Source: Flavobacterium anhuiense (GTDB taxonomy: Bacteria > Bacteroidota > Bacteroidia > Flavobacteriales > Flavobacteriaceae). Taken from it: a stretch of 64,000 bases of DNA. This document shows, piece by piece, positions 27,922 through 36,648 of the stretch. The position numbers and the translations under genes are program-made. The DNA lies in NCBI RefSeq assembly GCF_004151235.1, contig NZ_JUIV01000002.1, positions 434,001-498,000 of the forward strand, written 5' to 3'. The first letter of the stretch is position 1; each line of letters begins with the position of its first letter. The notes beneath the pieces are model-generated. The model was not told where the DNA came from, made no database searches, and worked only from the letters and a program-made list of their open reading frames with translations.

Positions 27922-29143
27922 AAAAGTAATACTAAGCGCTTGTTTGCTTATATCGTTCGTTTCATTCGCTCAACAAGGTACTGCTTCGCCTTATTCTTTT
28001 TTCGGAATAGGAGATGTGAGATTCAAGGGAACTCTTGAAAACAGATCTATGGCAGGAGTTGCAGTAGAACAAGATACGATTCACTTAAATTTAGAAAACC
28101 CAGCAAGTTATGCCAGCTTAATTCAAACAACTTTTACAGTTGGAGGAACATTTGCGACTTCAAATTTAAAAACAACTTCTGCATCAGAAAAAGCACAGCG
28201 TTCTACTTTTGATTATTTGGCATTAGGAATCCCAATGGGGAAATTTGGTGCTTCATTTGGTTTGATCCCTGTAACTTCGGTAGGATACAAAATTCGTAAC
28301 GACAATTCTGCAATAGAAGGAGCAACAAGCTCGCAACTTGATGGAAAAGGCGGTGTAAATAAGGTATATTTTGGTTTGTCATATAAAATAATGAAAGACT
28401 GGAATGTTGGAGTAGATGCACAGTATAATTTTGGAAAAATCACTACAACAAGTATCGAAGCTGTTACGGGAGTTCAAAATGGAACAGCGGAGGTTAATAC
28501 TTCTGAAATTTCGGGTATGGGATTTAGTTTCGGAACAATGTATCAGAAAAAGATCCATAAAAAGATGAGTATATTCTCTAGTTTAAGCTATTCTTTTGCA
28601 AGTAATCTGAATTCGGATAATACACAAGTTATTTCAGTTCAAGGAGATCCAGATCCTTATGTAGTTCCTAAAGAATCAACAAAATTGAAGCTTCCAAATA
28701 AGTTAAGTATTGGATTAGGTATTGGTGAAGCGAGAAAATGGCTTGTAGGAGCAAATATGACTTTTCAGGGAGATGGGCAGTTAGCAAATTATTACAATGC
28801 TGCTGATAACGTTAGATATGAAAGCTATTCTAAGTATGCGCTTGGAGGATATTATCTTCCAAACTATGCTTCTTTTACAAGCTATATGAGCAGAATTACG
28901 TATAGAGCAGGTTTGAAATATGAAAAAATTGGTTTGATCGTAAATAATGAATCCATTAAAGATGTCGGAATGTCATTAGGAGCAGGAATTCCAATTCCGG
29001 GATCATTTTCAAATGTAAACTTAGGAATTGAATTTGGTAAACGTGGTACAACTTCTGCAGATTTAGTGCAAGAGAATTACGTTAATTTCAGTGTGAGTTT
29101 CTCTTTCAATGATAAATGGTTTGTGAAGAGCAAATACCAATAA
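27914..29143 (+). CDS. Predicted outer membrane beta-barrel protein, function unknown
   Basis: A 409-residue protein with a signal peptide ending VSFAQQ. The mature start SPYSFFGIGDVRFKGTLENRSMAGVAVEQ, with alternating polar and apolar residues and many Gly and aromatic residues throughout, suggests a beta-barrel distantly like FadL/OmpP1. No enzyme motif is seen. It overlaps coaX by 8 bases and lies upstream of lptC. In Flavobacterium this order (coaX, barrel, lptC) seems conserved, from memory, so a role in envelope assembly or lipid handling is possible but unproven. Confidence 0.8.
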   Translation: MIKKVILSACLLISFVSFAQQGTASPYSFFGIGDVRFKGTLENRSMAGVAVEQDTIHLNLENPASYASLIQTTFTVGGTFATSNLKTTSASEKAQRSTFDYLALGIPMGKFGASFGLIPVTSVGYKIRNDNSAIEGATSSQLDGKGGVNKVYFGLSYKIMKDWNVGVDAQYNFGKITTTSIEAVTGVQNGTAEVNTSEISGMGFSFGTMYQKKIHKKMSIFSSLSYSFASNLNSDNTQVISVQGDPDPYVVPKESTKLKLPNKLSIGLGIGEARKWLVGANMTFQGDGQLANYYNAADNVRYESYSKYALGGYYLPNYASFTSYMSRITYRAGLKYEKIGLIVNNESIKDVGMSLGAGIPIPGSFSNVNLGIEFGKRGTTSADLVQENYVNFSVSFSFNDKWFVKSKYQ

Positions 29144-29182
29144 TCAAAACAGAATATCTTTTAGAAGCTCATTACAATTTAC

Positions 29183-29190
29183 TACATTTG
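29183..29190 (+). promoter_or_regulatory. Candidate -7 box for lptC
   Basis: TACATTTG fits TAnnTTTG but ends only 4 bases before the lptC ATG, and no TTG is seen at the right distance upstream. If real, the transcript would be nearly leaderless. Confidence 0.3.
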
Positions 29191-29194
29191 GCAA

Positions 29195-29752
29195 ATGAAT
29201 TTACCAAAAAGATATAGTCTCATAGCTGTCACAGTTTTTGCTGTGACACTATTTTTTGGATGCGAAAGTAATTTTAAAGAAGTTCAGAAAATTAACTTCT
29301 CAGAATTTGTTCCTGCCAGTGATGCAGATACTGTAAATATTAAATATACAGATTCTGGACGCATTACAGGTGTTTTGATAAGTCCGAAAATGTTAGATTA
29401 TTCAAATCTTGATTTTCCTTTCACAGAATTTCCTAAAGGAATTGATGTGACATTATATGATAAGAAGCAAAAACGCACCTTTATAAAAGGCAATTATGCA
29501 GTTTCTTATAAAAACACAGGAATCATTGATTTGATAGGAAAAGTAAAAATCACTTCAGAAGCTGGACAGGTTTTAGAAACAGAACAATTGTATTTTGACC
29601 AGAAAAACGAATGGTTTTATACAGAAAGAAAATTCAAATTGACCGATGCAAAGGGAGTTTCCTATGGTCAAGGAATAGATTTTAGCAAAGATTTTAAAGT
29701 GATCAATTCGCAGCGAATAAGCGGTGAAATAGAATCAGACAAAGAATTATAA
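29195..29752 (+). CDS. lptC: LPS export protein LptC
   Basis: A 185-residue protein of the lipopolysaccharide transport bridge, which passes LPS from the LptBFG complex to periplasmic LptA. It has an N-terminal signal with lipobox cysteine Cys23 (LFFGC), then a beta-jellyroll region (residues about 45-175) with DVTLYDKKQKRTFIKGNYAVSY and LIGKVKITSEAGQVLETEQLYFDQ, typical of LptC/YrbK. Bacteroidota LptC is often a lipoprotein as here. The next small gene starts 4 bases after its stop. Confidence 0.88.
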   Translation: MNLPKRYSLIAVTVFAVTLFFGCESNFKEVQKINFSEFVPASDADTVNIKYTDSGRITGVLISPKMLDYSNLDFPFTEFPKGIDVTLYDKKQKRTFIKGNYAVSYKNTGIIDLIGKVKITSEAGQVLETEQLYFDQKNEWFYTERKFKLTDAKGVSYGQGIDFSKDFKVINSQRISGEIESDKEL

Positions 29753-29756
29753 TATT

Positions 29757-29951
29757 ATGGGTTATTTAAAATATACACAATACGTTTACATCCTCTTTGC
29801 AGTTTTCTTTACTTATGATGGTATCGTAAAATTAAATGAGGGATATGAAAGTTATCCTTTCTACTTTGTAATTGCAGGGATGGCTATTTTTATGTTTTTC
29901 TTTAGGAGAAGATTTCTCAACAGGCACAACGATCGAAACAAAAAACAATAA
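29757..29951 (+). CDS. Small membrane protein between lptC and CNNM gene
   Basis: A 64-residue protein with two predicted transmembrane helices (about 8-24 and 34-50) and a basic tail (RRRFLNRHNDRNKK). It is not recognised as a named family. It is packed between lptC (4-base gap) and the CNNM-type gene (3-base gap), so it is translated as part of that operon. It might help anchor or assemble a neighbour, but nothing in the sequence shows how. Confidence 0.75.
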   Translation: MGYLKYTQYVYILFAVFFTYDGIVKLNEGYESYPFYFVIAGMAIFMFFFRRRFLNRHNDRNKKQ

Positions 29952-29954
29952 AAA

Positions 29955-31211
29955 ATGGAAATTAGTATTATAATAATCTGTTTAATACTAGCCGCCTTTT
30001 TTTCTGGGATGGAAATCGCTTTTACATCCGCCAACAAAATTTATCTCGAAATTGAAAAGAAACAAGACGATTTCCTGTCTCGAATCTTAACAAAGCTAAC
30101 CGAAAATCCATCTAAGTTTATTGCTGCCATGCTTATTGGCAATAATGTGGCATTGGTGATTTACGGTTTTTTTATGGGTGATCTGATTTTGGGTTGGATG
30201 GCTCATTTTGGTTTTATTTTTTCTGATTGGTGGAATATTCTTATTCAGACACTACTTGCAGCATTTGTAGTTTTGCTGACTTCTGAATTTTTTCCAAAAG
30301 TATTTTTTCAGATTTATGCCAATTCTTTAATTAAAATTCTGGCGCTTCCTGCTTATTTATTTTACCGATTATTCTATTACATTTCCACTTTCTTTATTTG
30401 GATTGCTGATTTTGTGCTGAGCAAATTTTTTAAAACAGAAGGGAATCAAATCCATTTGTTTAGTCGTATAGAACTAGGAAATTACATTACAGAACAGATG
30501 AGCACTGTTGAAGAAGATGAAGAAGTAGATTCTGAAATTCAGATTTTTCAGAACGCTTTACAATTTTCAAATGTAAAGGCGCGCGATATAATGACACCTC
30601 GAACAGAAATTGTAGATATAGATTTGTTTGATACAGTTGATGATCTTAAAGCTTTGTTTATAGAAACGGGATATTCTAAAATTATCATAAGCCAGAATTC
30701 ATTAGACGACATCGTGGGTTATGTTCATTCATTCGATTTGTTTAAAAAACCATCGACGATAAAATCGGTTTTGATGACAGTCGAATTTGTTCCTGAAACT
30801 ATTTTAATCAAAGACGTTTTGAATTTATTGATCAAAAAACGAAAAAACGTAGCAGTTGTTTTAGATGAATATGGAGGGACTTCAGGAATTGTTACAATTG
30901 AAGATATTGTCGAAGAGCTTTTTGGTGAAATTGAAGACGAGCACGATTTAGACGAAGAATTGATCGAAGAAGAAATAGGAGAAGGCAAGTATTTGTTTTC
31001 AACCCGATTAGATGTTGAATACTTGAACGAAACCTACAGATTGATGATTCCAGAAGAGGATTCTTACGGCACATTAGGAGGTTTTATTGTGTATCATACG
31101 AAAGAAATCCCACAAAAAGGAGATAAAATTGTAATAGATAAGTTTCATTTTTCTATTCAAGAGGCTTCAAATAAGAAAATAGAACTAGTCAAATTGACAA
31201 TTAAAGACTGA
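29955..31211 (+). CDS. CNNM/CorC-family membrane protein (hemolysin-like)
   Basis: A 418-residue protein. The N-terminal DUF21/CNNM transmembrane domain covers residues about 1-190 (SGMEIAFTSANKIYLEIEKK). A CBS pair lies at about 205-330 (ARDIMTPRTEIV, VVLDEYGGTSGIVTIEDIVEELFGEIEDEHD). A C-terminal CorC/HlyC domain covers about 345-415. Relatives act in magnesium or cobalt export or, as GldE, in Flavobacterium gliding. Since gldD is not next door, this is likely a general paralogue, not GldE itself. It is fourth in the operon after coaX-barrel-lptC. Confidence 0.9.
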   Translation: MEISIIIICLILAAFFSGMEIAFTSANKIYLEIEKKQDDFLSRILTKLTENPSKFIAAMLIGNNVALVIYGFFMGDLILGWMAHFGFIFSDWWNILIQTLLAAFVVLLTSEFFPKVFFQIYANSLIKILALPAYLFYRLFYYISTFFIWIADFVLSKFFKTEGNQIHLFSRIELGNYITEQMSTVEEDEEVDSEIQIFQNALQFSNVKARDIMTPRTEIVDIDLFDTVDDLKALFIETGYSKIIISQNSLDDIVGYVHSFDLFKKPSTIKSVLMTVEFVPETILIKDVLNLLIKKRKNVAVVLDEYGGTSGIVTIEDIVEELFGEIEDEHDLDEELIEEEIGEGKYLFSTRLDVEYLNETYRLMIPEEDSYGTLGGFIVYHTKEIPQKGDKIVIDKFHFSIQEASNKKIELVKLTIKD

Positions 31212-31259
31212 TTTTTTAAATTAATGAAAAAAAATATTGAAAATAAAACGCTAGTTGTA

Positions 31260-31288
31260 TTGTTATTAACTAGATAATTGTATTTTCG
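31260..31288 (+). promoter_or_regulatory. Candidate promoter of the PPIase gene
   Basis: TTG (31260-31262), an 18-base spacer, then TATTTTCG (31281-31288), one base off TAnnTTTG. It is 30 bases before the PPIase start, in the 107-base gap after the CNNM gene. Confidence 0.5.
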
Positions 31289-31318
31289 CAAACTGAATAT
31301 AAAATTAACGATAATAAA

Positions 31319-33418
31319 ATGGCAGTTTTAGCAAAAATTAGACAGCGTTCCGCTTTATTGATAGGAGTTATTGCACTTGCATTATTTGCATTTATAATAC
31401 AAGATCTATTCACAAGAGGAACATTTGGTCAAAGTTCAAAAGATGTAGGAAGCATCGATGGAAAAGATATTTCATTTGAAGACTTTAGAGTTAAAGTTAG
31501 TAATGTTGAAAAAAGTGGGCAAGGTATAACTTCCACTGAAGCTGCAAATAGAGTTTGGGATCAAGAAGTTTCAATCGCTTTATTGTCATCACAATTTGAT
31601 AAATTAGGATTGAGAGTTGGTGAAAAACACATTTTAGAGGTTTTAAAATCAGATCCAAATATTGGTAAAAATCCAATGTTCTTAAACGCAGCAGGAATTT
31701 TTGATGTTGTTAAGTTCAAAGATTATTTTAAATCTAATCCGGAAGCAGCACAATACATTTCTCAAAAAGAGAAAGATGCTGAATTGAACGCAAAATTTCA
31801 AATCTATAATACTTTAATTAAATCAGGACTTTACACAACTGCTAGTGAAGGAAAGTTAAAGTATGAAATGGAAACTAATAAAGTAAGTTTTGCTTTTGCA
31901 GCTGCTCCATATTCTTCTATTAAAGATAGTGAAGTAAAAATCTCTGATGATGAGATCGTAGCTTACATGAAGAAAAACGAGAAAAAATTCAAAGCAGATG
32001 CAACTCGCGAAATTCAATACGTTTTAGTTGAAGATAAAGCTTCTAAAGAAGACGAAGCTGAAATTAAAGGTAAATTGACTGCATTATTATCAGGAAGTGT
32101 TGTTTACAACGCAAAAACGGGTAAAAATGATACATTGCCTGGATTCAGAAACGCTACAAACATTGCTGAATTTGTAAATGCAAATTCTGATGTGCCTTAC
32201 GATTCTACTTATGTTCCTAAAAATGCATTGCCAGCTGTTGATGCTGACAAATTATTCAGCTTGCCTGCTGGAGCTATCTACGGGCCATACGTTTACGGAA
32301 GATACTATGCAATTTCTAAATCTCAAGGATTTAAAGCTGGTGTTAATGCAAAAGCTAGTCATATCTTAATTGGTTATGAAGGATCTCAAACTCCAAACCC
32401 AAAAGAAAAAAGAACTAAAGAAGAAGCTAAAGCTAAAGCTGAAGAAATTTTAGCGCAAGTTCAAGCTAATCCAGATAGCTTTATGATGTTGGCTTTTACA
32501 AGTTCTGATGATTCATCTGCTCAACAAGGTGGTGATTTAGGATATTTTGGGCCAAACCAAATGGTAAAACCTTTCAATGATTTTGTATTCAGCAACGGAA
32601 TTGGTAAAGTTGGTTTAGTTGAAACTCCTTTCGGATTTCACATTATCAAAATTACAGATAAACAAGACGGAATTCGTTTAGCTACAATTGCTCAAAAAAT
32701 TGAGCCTTCTGAAGCTACTTCTGATAAAGTATTTACATTGGCAACTAAATTTGAAATGGATGCTGCTGATAAAGACTTTAACGCTGCTGCTAAAGAATTA
32801 GGATTAAAAGTGGCTCAGCCAGTTAATGCAAAAGCTATGGATGAAGCGTTTGGACCATTAGGAAACCAACGTAACATTATCAGATGGGCTTTTGATAAAG
32901 AAACAGATAAAGGAGACGTTAAACGTTTTGAAATTGCAAACGTAGGACACGTTATTGCACAATATAAAGGTGAAAACAAATCTGGTTTAGTTTCTGTTGA
33001 TATGGCAAGGCCTTATGTAGAGCCTATCTTGAAAAATAAGAAAAAAGCAGAATTGTTAAAAGCTAAAATGCAAGGTTCAAGCCTTGAGGCTATCGCTAAA
33101 GCTGCAGGAGTTGCTGTTCAGCAAGCTGCAGATGTAACTCTTGATAATCCAGTTTTACCTGGAGGAGTTGGGCAAGAGCCAAGAGTTGTAGGTAATGCAT
33201 TTGCTTTAACAGCAAACAAAATCTCTGCTCCAATTGAAGGAAATACTGGAGTATATGTTGTGAAAAACATCAAAACAGTAAAAGCTCCTGCAATTGCTAA
33301 TCACGCTGCTTATGTAGAAAAAGTAAAAGCTCAAAGCGCATCTGATGAGAATAGAGTATTGCCAGCCTTGAAAAACAATGCTAAAATTGAAGATAACAGA
33401 TTACAATTTAATTACTAA
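31319..33418 (+). CDS. Peptidylprolyl isomerase, PpiD/SurA-type chaperone
   Basis: A 699-residue inner-membrane-anchored periplasmic folding factor. A single N-terminal helix (about 12-32, SALLIGVIALALFAFIIQDLF) is followed by a SurA/PpiD-like N domain (about 40-200). The parvulin rotamase domain lies at about 343-450, from KASHILIGYEG through GGDLGYFGPNQMVKPFNDFVF to ETPFGFHIIKI. A second, degenerate rotamase-like region occupies the C-terminus. Size and layout fit the Bacteroidota PpiD family. It likely helps outer membrane proteins fold. A strong terminator follows. Confidence 0.93.
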   Translation: MAVLAKIRQRSALLIGVIALALFAFIIQDLFTRGTFGQSSKDVGSIDGKDISFEDFRVKVSNVEKSGQGITSTEAANRVWDQEVSIALLSSQFDKLGLRVGEKHILEVLKSDPNIGKNPMFLNAAGIFDVVKFKDYFKSNPEAAQYISQKEKDAELNAKFQIYNTLIKSGLYTTASEGKLKYEMETNKVSFAFAAAPYSSIKDSEVKISDDEIVAYMKKNEKKFKADATREIQYVLVEDKASKEDEAEIKGKLTALLSGSVVYNAKTGKNDTLPGFRNATNIAEFVNANSDVPYDSTYVPKNALPAVDADKLFSLPAGAIYGPYVYGRYYAISKSQGFKAGVNAKASHILIGYEGSQTPNPKEKRTKEEAKAKAEEILAQVQANPDSFMMLAFTSSDDSSAQQGGDLGYFGPNQMVKPFNDFVFSNGIGKVGLVETPFGFHIIKITDKQDGIRLATIAQKIEPSEATSDKVFTLATKFEMDAADKDFNAAAKELGLKVAQPVNAKAMDEAFGPLGNQRNIIRWAFDKETDKGDVKRFEIANVGHVIAQYKGENKSGLVSVDMARPYVEPILKNKKKAELLKAKMQGSSLEAIAKAAGVAVQQAADVTLDNPVLPGGVGQEPRVVGNAFALTANKISAPIEGNTGVYVVKNIKTVKAPAIANHAAYVEKVKAQSASDENRVLPALKNNAKIEDNRLQFNY

Positions 33419-33442
33419 TTAAAAAGTACTTCATCTCATATA

Positions 33443-33473
33443 AAACCCGAAACGCTTTAAGTGTTTCGGGTTT
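33443..33473 (+). terminator. Terminator after the PPIase gene
   Basis: CCCGAAAC (33446-33453) pairs with GTTTCGGG (33463-33470), with A residues before and a long T run after. It is 25 bases past the stop. Confidence 0.88.
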
Positions 33474-33594
33474 TTCTTTTTTTAGAAATCAGCAATTCTG
33501 TTTTGTAAATTTTTACTGTTAATTTTCTGAAAGTATATAGGAATTATCGAAATTTAATTTAAAAAACTTGTGATATTCAAATTATTACAGTTAA

Positions 33595-33626
33595 TTTGCT
33601 CGATTTTTAACTTTAACATATTTTTG
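33595..33626 (+). promoter_or_regulatory. Consensus promoter upstream of the 148-residue unknown gene
   Basis: TTTG (33595-33598), a 20-base spacer, and TATTTTTG (33619-33626) match the Bacteroidota -33/-7 pattern. The following gene starts at 33690, leaving a leader of about 57 bases. Confidence 0.65.
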
Positions 33627-33689
33627 GCTTTTGCCGCACAATAAAAGAAATTATCTAATAAACAAAAAGCTTAATAATAAAATCATTTA

Positions 33690-34136
33690 ATGTTTTTTAC
33701 TTTTAAATTTTTTAGAAAAAAGCCAAGAGTATATACCAAAATAGAAAGTCATATCTACGGTATTATTACAGAGCTTTTAAAAGTGAGCAGCACCGACATC
33801 AATGTTGATGAATTGGGTGGAAAGTATTATTTGAGTAACGAAGAACAGCATTTTAAAGTTACTATTTTGAGCAATGATTATGTAATCAGGCTAACCAATA
33901 CGCATGATTCTGTAGCTGAAAAATACGATAAGGTTTTTGTTGAAGATGTGCTGAAAGCCGTAAAAGAAGAAAAACACCGACGGATGGAAGTGGTTTACGA
34001 TTCGATTACCAACAGCATCGAAAAAATGGCGGAACGCTTGCACAATAGACTTATTGAGTCAAATGAGCAGGAAAGCAAATCGGTTCGTCGTTTGGAGACA
34101 ACAAAACATGTTAAAACTAAAAAAGCAAATTATTAG
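33690..34136 (+). CDS. Conserved-looking protein of unknown function
   Basis: A 148-residue, soluble-looking protein that I do not recognise. It begins with a basic stretch (FRKKPRVYTKIESHIYGI), then a predicted alpha/beta region with NVDELGGKYYLSNEEQHFKVTI, and ends in a long charged helix rich in Glu, Arg and Lys (about 95-148) that may be a coiled coil. No signal peptide is present. A good consensus promoter lies upstream, which supports a real gene. It converges with the GHMP kinase gene, with a shared hairpin between them. Confidence 0.75.
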   Translation: MFFTFKFFRKKPRVYTKIESHIYGIITELLKVSSTDINVDELGGKYYLSNEEQHFKVTILSNDYVIRLTNTHDSVAEKYDKVFVEDVLKAVKEEKHRRMEVVYDSITNSIEKMAERLHNRLIESNEQESKSVRRLETTKHVKTKKANY

Positions 34137-34150
34137 TTGTAATTGCTTTT
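34121..34150. terminator. Possible bidirectional terminator between convergent genes
   Basis: AAAAGCAA (34121-34128) and TTGCTTTT (34143-34150) form an 8-bp stem overlapping the ends of both convergent genes. The loop is 14 bases, so it is a modest candidate. Confidence 0.4.
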
Positions 34151-35057
34151 ATAGAATCATTTCTTCATAAGTCAAAATTGTCTCATATCCTTTATTAAAA
34201 AAATATTCTTTCGGATTTTCTTTAGAAACTACCAGAATAAAATCTCCGCCCCAAGCCCCAAGACTCTTTATTACGCCATTAAAATCTGGAAAAACAGCCT
34301 CTTTTATAGTTTGCATTTCTAAAACATTGCTTAGATGAATTTCGTGTTTTTGTACTGCAGCAGCAAATTCTTTTAATGTTTTGGCATTAAGTATTGCGTT
34401 TGTGATTTTATTATTTTGCGCGACACTTTCTGATAGATGGCTATTTTTATGATTGTTGTATGAATAGATAGCAGATTTACTGTTTTGTTTTTTATTTAGA
34501 TAAACAAAATAAAGATGCTCTTTAAAATCTGGATTAAATTCTACTTGCTGTACAAAATTATCTTTTATTCGGTATAAAACAGGAGTGTTGTTTTGTGCGC
34601 ATGCAATATCGTAACCGCTTCCGCCAAAACTGTTTTTCAGTAAAGTATAGGCGTTAATTCCAGCCCATTGTGCAATGTTATTGATAAGAGTAGAAGAAGT
34701 TCCTAATCCCCAATTTCTTGGAAAACTTAAGTGCGTGCTTACTTTATATCCGTTAGCATTATCAATAAATTTTGGATTTAAAATATAAGCTTCATGCAGA
34801 ATATTGACCAGTGTTGATTTTACGGTATCAATTTGCGGATCTGAACCTTTTATAACTTCATCAAACGAGATTGTTTCCTCAAACCATAAATGTTTGTCGT
34901 AATCATAACTTTTCCATTCGATCTGTTTGTTGTCTAAATCTTCAATGACCAAATCTTGGCCAAATTTTGTAGGCAATGCAAAAGCATCTGCCCCGTCTAA
35001 AACGAGATATTCACCAGCGATAAAAAGTTTTCCGTTACTATAAAAGGTTGTTGGCAT
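34149..35057 (-). CDS. GHMP-fold kinase, GYDIA family
   Basis: A 302-residue small-molecule kinase. The ATP loop of GHMP kinases is seen as FPRNWGLGTSSTLINNIAQ (about residues 112-130), followed by the family-naming GGSGYDIACAQNNTP near 145-160. The N-terminus SNGKLFIAGEYLVLDGADAFALP resembles mevalonate and phosphomevalonate kinases. The C-terminal SLGAWGGDFILVV is the usual third motif. It lies 97 bases downstream of HMG-CoA reductase on the same strand, so a mevalonate-pathway phosphorylation, such as phosphomevalonate kinase, is a reasonable inference. The true substrate is unknown to me. Confidence 0.88.
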   Translation of the reverse strand: MPTTFYSNGKLFIAGEYLVLDGADAFALPTKFGQDLVIEDLDNKQIEWKSYDYDKHLWFEETISFDEVIKGSDPQIDTVKSTLVNILHEAYILNPKFIDNANGYKVSTHLSFPRNWGLGTSSTLINNIAQWAGINAYTLLKNSFGGSGYDIACAQNNTPVLYRIKDNFVQQVEFNPDFKEHLYFVYLNKKQNSKSAIYSYNNHKNSHLSESVAQNNKITNAILNAKTLKEFAAAVQKHEIHLSNVLEMQTIKEAVFPDFNGVIKSLGAWGGDFILVVSKENPKEYFFNKGYETILTYEEMIL

Positions 35058-35073
35058 ACTTGTTTTTTATTAT

Positions 35074-35140
35074 AAATTCCAAATTTTTAATTCCAAAATT
35101 CCAAGAACTAACATTGGAATTTGGAATTTAAAATATTGGA
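35074..35140. repeat. Inverted AAATTCCAAATT repeat
   Basis: AAATTCCAAATT (35074-35085) pairs perfectly with AATTTGGAATTT (35118-35129), with more AATTCCAA copies between. It fills the gap between the GHMP kinase and HMG-CoA reductase genes. Partial copies of the same motif occur at about 54145-54175. Confidence 0.65.
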
Positions 35141-35154
35141 TTTTCTTAACTAGG

Positions 35155-36474
35155 TTATTTTCTTAAATTCTCAATAAATTCTACCACAGCACTGTGAGAA
35201 ACAGCTGTTTTTTTGAAATGCGTTTTAATTAAATGACGTTCTTCGTCGGTAGCTTCAAATTGATTGATGATGTTGTTCAGGTGCATTTTCATGTGTCCTT
35301 CTTGAATTCCTGTTGTGGTTAAGGAACGCAACGCAGCAAAATTTTGTGCCAATCCTGCCACAGCTACGATTTCCATTAATTCTGGAGCAGAAGGTTTTTG
35401 TAAAATTTCAAGACACAATTTTACTAAAGGATGTAATGAAGTTAAACCGCCAACAGTACCAACTGCAAGAGGGATTTCAAGCCAAAAAGTAAAAATTCCG
35501 TTTTCAATTTTGGCATGCGATAAACTTGCGTACTGTCCATTTTTGGCAGCATAAGCATGTACGCCAGCTTCTACAGCTCTAAAATCATTTCCTGTTGCCA
35601 AAATTACAGCATCGACACCATTCATAATACCTTTATTATGTGTAACCGCTCTAAAAGGTTCAATTTCTGCGATTTGCACTGCTTGAACAAAACGTTCTGC
35701 AAATTCTTGAGGGTTGGTAATATGTTTTTCTGCTAAATCTTCTATGGGACAAGAAACTTCGGCTCTAACAAGACAGTGTGGGACATAATTGGAAAGAATG
35801 CTCATTATAACTTCAAGTTTTTCTCCATTTTGAAATAAATCAGAATTTTGAGCTTCTTCTTTTAAAGTAGAAGCAAATTGCTCCAAACAAGAATTGATGA
35901 AATTGGCTCCCATGCTGTCTTTGGTTTCAAAAGTAGCATGAAGCTGATAATAGTTTTCTAGTAAACTTCTTTTGTCTTTTAATATAATATCTAAAATACC
36001 TCCGCCACGTTGCTGCATATTTTTGGTAATGCTTTGTGTTTCTGAGAAGAATTTAGGTTTTATCTGGTCAAAAAAGTTGTGCAGTTTTTCTGCATCTCCG
36101 CTATAAGTAAAATGAACCTGGCCAATTTTTTCGGTATTGATTATAGTAGCTTTAAATCCTCCTCTAGTAGACCAGTATTTTGCTGCTTTAGAAGCTGCTG
36201 CAACCACAGAACTTTCTTCAATAGCCATCGGAATCGTTTTGTATTTTCCGTTGATCATAAAGTTAGGAGCTACTCCAAGCGGGATATAAAGATTTGTGAT
36301 CGTATTTTCTATAAATTCATCATGAAGCTGCTGAAGCTTTTCATCTGAATTCCAGTAATTTCTTATAATATCATGTGCCTCTTCTGGATTTGAAAAGTAT
36401 TCATTTGCAATCCAATCTATTTTTTCTTTTTTGGATAATTTAGAAAATCCAGCAACAGCGTTGTTCATTCTCAA
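35155..36474 (-). CDS. Hydroxymethylglutaryl-CoA reductase, class II-like
   Basis: Reduces HMG-CoA to mevalonate, the committed step of the mevalonate route to isoprenoids (or the reverse). The 439-residue soluble protein has SMGANFINSCLEQF near residue 190, ATGNDFRAVEAGVHAYAA near 292, AVGTVGGLTSLHPL near 335 and the catalytic-histidine segment GHMKMHLNN near 395. Lack of membrane segments and this length fit class II enzymes, often annotated 'degradative'. The start may be codon 1 or the Met at codon 3. A well-matched promoter is at 36498-36529. The GHMP kinase follows. Confidence 0.93.
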   Translation of the reverse strand: MRMNNAVAGFSKLSKKEKIDWIANEYFSNPEEAHDIIRNYWNSDEKLQQLHDEFIENTITNLYIPLGVAPNFMINGKYKTIPMAIEESSVVAAASKAAKYWSTRGGFKATIINTEKIGQVHFTYSGDAEKLHNFFDQIKPKFFSETQSITKNMQQRGGGILDIILKDKRSLLENYYQLHATFETKDSMGANFINSCLEQFASTLKEEAQNSDLFQNGEKLEVIMSILSNYVPHCLVRAEVSCPIEDLAEKHITNPQEFAERFVQAVQIAEIEPFRAVTHNKGIMNGVDAVILATGNDFRAVEAGVHAYAAKNGQYASLSHAKIENGIFTFWLEIPLAVGTVGGLTSLHPLVKLCLEILQKPSAPELMEIVAVAGLAQNFAALRSLTTTGIQEGHMKMHLNNIINQFEATDEERHLIKTHFKKTAVSHSAVVEFIENLRK

Positions 36475-36497
36475 TGTATTAAATAATATTGTTGCGG

Positions 36498-36529
36498 CAA
36501 AGATACTATTTTAAGAGTTTTGATTGCAA
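36498..36529 (-). promoter_or_regulatory. Promoter of HMG-CoA reductase
   Basis: On the minus strand TTG (36527-36529), 21 bases, then TATCTTTG (36498-36505). This matches the Bacteroidota sigma-factor consensus. The -7 box ends 23 bases before the start codon. Confidence 0.7.
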
Positions 36530-36648
36530 TCTATTTCATACATGAAAGTGCGCAATCGTTATTTTTTTTAACATTTAACACTTAAAATGTGTATTATGTT
36601 TATTTTTTTTACTAAAATTGGGCTCTTTTTATATTTAAAATAATTCTA

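Noticed and set aside
29955..31211. Identification of the CNNM protein as gliding protein GldE
   Set aside because: The family fits, but gldD is not adjacent and the coaX-lptC context points to a general paralogue.
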